Shown piece by piece: positions 7,701-9,916 of a DNA stretch of 9,916 bases (its first letter is position 1; each line of letters starts with the position of its first letter). The stretch covers positions 1 to 9,916 of the forward strand of contig DYTL01000027.1 of assembly GCA_020726005.1 (NCBI GenBank). Direction: 5' to 3'. Origin of the DNA: Microcaldota archaeon. Its GTDB lineage: Archaea; Micrarchaeota; Micrarchaeia; Anstonellales; Bilamarchaeaceae. The notes beneath the pieces are model-generated. The model had not been told where the DNA came from. It searched no databases and saw nothing but the letters and a program-made list of their open reading frames with translations. The position numbers and the translations under genes were made by a program.

Positions 7701-8520
7701 TGGTAACAACTTCTGTGCCTATTCCTTTTTCCGTGAATATTTCAAAAAGTAATGAATGCGGAACCGTTCCATTTATTAAGTGTGCTTTTTGGCAACCCAA
7801 TTGTACTGCTTCAATACAAGCCTCAACCTTTGGTATCATTCCGCTCGTAATAACACCATTAGATATATGGATGCGTGCATCCTTTATTGAAAGATGTGAA
7901 ATAAGTTTTCCTGCTTCAATTACTCCATCTACATTAGTAAGAATAGTTAATTTTACTGCGTGCAATCCTACAGCTATTTTCATTGCAGCAATGTCTGCAT
8001 TAATGTTGTATATCTGTCCATTCATCGTGCCGAGTGGCGAAATAACCGGTATTTTATCTTCTGCCAAAACATGCATAATTTTTTTTGTATTTACTGATTT
8101 AATTTCACCAACAAAACCCAATTCTTTATTTTTTTGTATAACGCACATGCAATTATATACACACTTTGCAAGTACATGGTGTTTTTTTAAATTGTTTTGT
8201 ATTTCAGTATTAATATTTGCAAATACTTTTTTGATTATTTTTATTGCAGATTTATTAGTTACACGTAAACCGTTAATGAAAATCGGTTTTGTTCCTAATT
8301 TTTCCATTTCTTTTGTAATCTCTTGTCCTCCTCCATGAATTACTACGGGTTTTATTCCAACTGTTTTAAGAAAAGCAATATCCTTCATTACTGAATTTTT
8401 TAATTCATTATTTATCATAGCATTTCCGCCATATTTGATAACCATTATTTTGTTCTTGAATTTCTGCAAATAAGGCAGGGCTTCATCTATAAGAATTTTG
8501 GCCTTTGTTTTATAATTCAT
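7690..8520 (-). CDS. argB: Acetylglutamate kinase
   Basis: This amino-acid kinase phosphorylates N-acetylglutamate with ATP and is the usual control point of the cyclic pathway. From ATG 8520 it has 276 residues. Motifs are KYGGNAM (29-35), HGGGQEI (62-68), GLRVT (84-88), FVGEI (136-140), YNINAD (171-176), TNVDGV (195-200) and TSGMIPKVEA (225-234). A longer frame starts at ATG 8559, but it would overlap argJ by 20 nt and has no typical N-terminus. ATG 8520 has GTGA 4 nt upstream, lies 19 nt after the argJ stop, and gives the standard opening KILIDEALPYLQKF. That N-terminal helix ahead of the first strand is characteristic of the hexameric, arginine-inhibited kinases (as in Thermotoga and Pseudomonas) and is absent from the E. 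coli type, so feedback inhibition by arginine is a fair inference. Confidence 0.95.
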   Translation of the reverse strand: MNYKTKAKILIDEALPYLQKFKNKIMVIKYGGNAMINNELKNSVMKDIAFLKTVGIKPVVIHGGGQEITKEMEKLGTKPIFINGLRVTNKSAIKIIKKVFANINTEIQNNLKKHHVLAKCVYNCMCVIQKNKELGFVGEIKSVNTKKIMHVLAEDKIPVISPLGTMNGQIYNINADIAAMKIAVGLHAVKLTILTNVDGVIEAGKLISHLSIKDARIHISNGVITSGMIPKVEACIEAVQLGCQKAHLINGTVPHSLLFEIFTEKGIGTEVVTNGN

Positions 8521-8524
8521 AAAT

Positions 8525-8528
8525 TCAC
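8525..8528 (-). promoter_or_regulatory. Ribosome-binding site of argB
   Basis: The minus strand reads AGTGAATTTATG: GTGA lies 4 nt before ATG 8520, within the short argJ-argB gap. It supports this start over the in-frame ATG at 8559. Confidence 0.5.
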
Positions 8529-8539
8529 TTTTTAATTGC

Positions 8540-9685
8540 TTACGTACAATAATTTGCATTTATTTTTATGTACTCTTCACTCATATCGCAACCATAGGCG
8601 ATGGCTTCATATTTTCCTTGTTTTATATCAATTATTATTTTGAATTCTTTTCTATCCATTATGTGTTTCACTTCATTATAATTATAATTTAACTGAATTC
8701 CATTTTTTACAATTTGCAGATTTCCAAAATATATATCCACTTTTAATTCGTTGAATTTGACCCATGAATTCCCCAATGCACATAGTATTCTTCCCCAATT
8801 AGGGTCATTACCATATATCGCACATTTTACTAAATTTGAGCTTACAACTGATTTTGCTAATGCTTTTGCTGAATTTTCATTATTCGCGTTTTTTATTTGA
8901 ACTTCAATCAATTTAGTTGCGCCTTCTCCGTCTAAAACTATTTTTTTTGAAAGATTAATGCATACCTCGTTTAACGCTTCCTGAAATATTTTTTTGTCTA
9001 CTTTCCCTGCCTTGCCGTTTGCCATGATTATGCACATGTCACTTGTAGAAGTATCCATATCAATAGTAAGCATGTTGAACGAAAGATTAACTGCAACTTT
9101 AAGCATTTTTCGCAAGTTTTGTGATGGAATTTTAGCATCTGTAGCTATGAATGCAAGTAGTGTCGCCATGTTCGGATGAACCATTCCAGCGCCTTTTGCT
9201 ATTGCACCTATAGAGAAGTTCTGTTTTTTTACCAAGACCTCTTTTTTTATTTTATCTGTTGTTAATATGGCCTCAGCGATTTTACTCTTCTTAGATAGCT
9301 CGTTACGTATTCCAATTAATCCCGTTCTTATTTTATCCATAGGAAGATAACGCCCAATTATTCCTGTAGAAGCTATAAGAACATGATTTTCTTTTATATT
9401 AAGTTCTTTTGCTGTTAGTCGCACTGTAGTTTTCGCGTCTTTTATTCCTTTTTTTCCTGTGCATACATTAGCGATTCCAGAATTAATTACTATGGCTTGT
9501 GCTTTTCCATCTTTAAGATTCTCCATATTTACATAAAGTGGTGCACCTTTCACATTATTTCGCGTATACATTGCGGCGGCATTGCAAATAGTATCAGAAT
9601 AAATTACTCCAAAATCCAGATTTTTCTTTTTTATTCCAATGTGTTTACCTAAAGCGCTAAATCCATTTACTGATGTTATTGTCAT
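8540..9685 (-). CDS. argJ: Glutamate N-acetyltransferase / ornithine acetyltransferase
   Basis: This enzyme transfers the acetyl group from N-acetylornithine to glutamate, releasing ornithine and regenerating N-acetylglutamate; bifunctional members also use acetyl-CoA. From ATG 9685 it has 381 residues. STGIIG (106-111) matches the oxyanion-hole segment. KGAGMVHPNMATLL (164-177) is the self-cleavage site, with predicted cleavage between Ala174 and the nucleophile Thr175, giving alpha and beta chains. Other signatures are DMDTSTSD (209-216), DGEGATK (252-258), YGNDPNWGRI (291-300) and the C-terminal GCDMSEEYIKINANYCT (365-381). The frame stays open upstream to 9808, but those 41 residues do not look like ArgJ. 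A TATA element centred 27 nt before 9685 predicts a leaderless message starting at this ATG, and an in-frame ATG at 9709 would lie inside the TATA box. It is the first gene of the arg operon. Whether it is mono- or bifunctional cannot be read from the sequence. Confidence 0.96.
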   Translation of the reverse strand: MTITSVNGFSALGKHIGIKKKNLDFGVIYSDTICNAAAMYTRNNVKGAPLYVNMENLKDGKAQAIVINSGIANVCTGKKGIKDAKTTVRLTAKELNIKENHVLIASTGIIGRYLPMDKIRTGLIGIRNELSKKSKIAEAILTTDKIKKEVLVKKQNFSIGAIAKGAGMVHPNMATLLAFIATDAKIPSQNLRKMLKVAVNLSFNMLTIDMDTSTSDMCIIMANGKAGKVDKKIFQEALNEVCINLSKKIVLDGEGATKLIEVQIKNANNENSAKALAKSVVSSNLVKCAIYGNDPNWGRILCALGNSWVKFNELKVDIYFGNLQIVKNGIQLNYNYNEVKHIMDRKEFKIIIDIKQGKYEAIAYGCDMSEEYIKINANYCT

Positions 9686-9706
9686 AATAATTATACATTT
9701 TGAATT

Positions 9707-9724
9707 CATATATAAATATTGTGC
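9707..9724 (-). promoter_or_regulatory. TATA promoter of the argJBDCFG operon
   Basis: The minus strand reads GCACAAT followed by ATTTATATATG (9717-9707). The centre of the A/T element is 27 nt before the argJ ATG, the spacing expected between an archaeal TATA box and its start site, so the message probably begins at or within a base or two of the ATG (leaderless). This agrees with the absence of a ribosome-binding site before argJ, in contrast to argB, argC and argG inside the operon. Confidence 0.65.
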
Positions 9725-9770
9725 GTTATTTATCAAAAAAATTATACAATTATGTTTCAAATAGGACATT

Positions 9771-9869
9771 GCACAAAAAGTACTGCAGTAAACAATTCTA
9801 ATCAACAAGCGAGATAAGTTTATTATTTGAAGGGATAATCACTAACCACAACAGCACAAAAACAGTAAA
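9771..9869 (+). repeat. Imperfect direct repeat GCACAAAAA...CAGTAAA upstream of argJ
   Basis: GCACAAAAA occurs at 9771-9779 and 9854-9862. In each copy CAGTAAA follows, at 9786-9792 and 9863-9869, with a 6-nt insertion (GTACTG) in the first copy. The core GCACAA also appears inverted at 9719-9724, beside the argJ TATA element. The copies could be operator sites or simply a small duplication; with so few copies the case is weak. Confidence 0.35.
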
Positions 9870-9916
9870 TCCGCAAGTAAATAAAGACCTTCAGATTTCG
9901 AAGTTTGAAATTATAT

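Larger units (their letters stand above)
9686..9916. other. Non-coding upstream region of the arg operon
   Basis: I see no gene I can support in these 231 bases on either strand. On the plus strand a frame is open from 9802 to the right edge, but it has no ATG, GTG or TTG start. On the minus strand short frames end by about 9830 and resemble nothing I know, so the tail of an upstream gene cannot be excluded. The region contains the argJ TATA promoter, three copies of GCACAA (9719-9724 on minus, 9771-9776 and 9854-9859 on plus) and a perfect 10-bp palindrome, TACTGCAGTA, at 9781-9790. Any of these could be regulator-binding sites; none is a motif I recognise. Confidence 0.6.

Noticed and set aside
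7700..8338. A 212-residue open frame on the plus strand antisense to argB
   Set aside because: It mirrors a well-conserved argB gene, shows no recognisable domain, and has no promoter or ribosome-binding site that I can see. It is a by-product of the codon use on the other strand.
9686..9808. An in-frame N-terminal extension of argJ of 41 residues
   Set aside because: The extension does not resemble ArgJ and passes through the TATA element. The promoter spacing and family N-terminus both support ATG 9685.
9802..9916. A plus-strand open frame to the right edge that could be a divergent gene
   Set aside because: It has no ATG, GTG or TTG codon in frame, only 38 codons are visible, and no family is recognisable, so coding cannot be supported.
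1..9916. CRISPR arrays, tRNA or rRNA genes, insertion sequences, toxin-antitoxin or other defence genes
   Set aside because: I looked for regular spaced repeats, tRNA-like cloverleaf segments and transposase motifs and saw none; the window is almost fully occupied by the eight genes described.

Overview
The window is an AT-rich stretch of an archaeal chromosome, with every recognisable gene on the minus strand. Reading right to left it holds a six-gene arginine-biosynthesis cluster, argJ-argB-argD-argC-argF-argG, then an Lhr-type DNA helicase gene and a calcineurin-like phosphoesterase gene that runs off the left edge. The archaeal reading rests on three things: TATA-type promoters (an identical 11-mer ahead of argJ and lhr, correctly spaced for a leaderless argJ mRNA), GTGA/GGTGA ribosome-binding sites 4-5 nt before several ATGs, and a single-core Lhr helicase beside a COG1407-type phosphoesterase. 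The lysine/asparagine/isoleucine-rich proteins and tight packing would suit a small-genome lineage such as a DPANN archaeon, but the sequence alone does not settle that.

Layout: 9686-9916 is non-coding as far as I can see and carries the argJ promoter. From 9685 to 3362 the six arg genes are separated by -11 to +19 nt, with an ATGA overlap between argC and argF, so they very likely form one operon. A gap of 83 nt with its own TATA-like element precedes lhr (3278-735). The phosphoesterase starts 18 nt after the lhr stop, in the same reading frame, and is only missing its last codons at the window edge.

How the genes work together: ArgB phosphorylates N-acetylglutamate, ArgC reduces it to the semialdehyde, ArgD transaminates it to N-acetylornithine, and ArgJ moves the acetyl group back onto glutamate, releasing ornithine. 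ArgF carbamoylates ornithine to citrulline and ArgG joins citrulline with aspartate to make argininosuccinate. This is the acetylated, cyclic route, not the LysW carrier-protein route used by some archaea. The last enzyme, argininosuccinate lyase (argH), is not in the window, nor are carbamoyl-phosphate synthetase genes. The helicase and phosphoesterase resemble a DNA-repair pair and have no evident metabolic link to arginine.

This is largely an ordinary, well-preserved biosynthetic region. I found no new system. The points most worth a second look are the missing argH, unusual active-site residues in ArgF, the shared promoter sequence, repeated motifs upstream of argJ, an altered metal-ligand motif in the phosphoesterase, and a compositional step near the argF/argG border.
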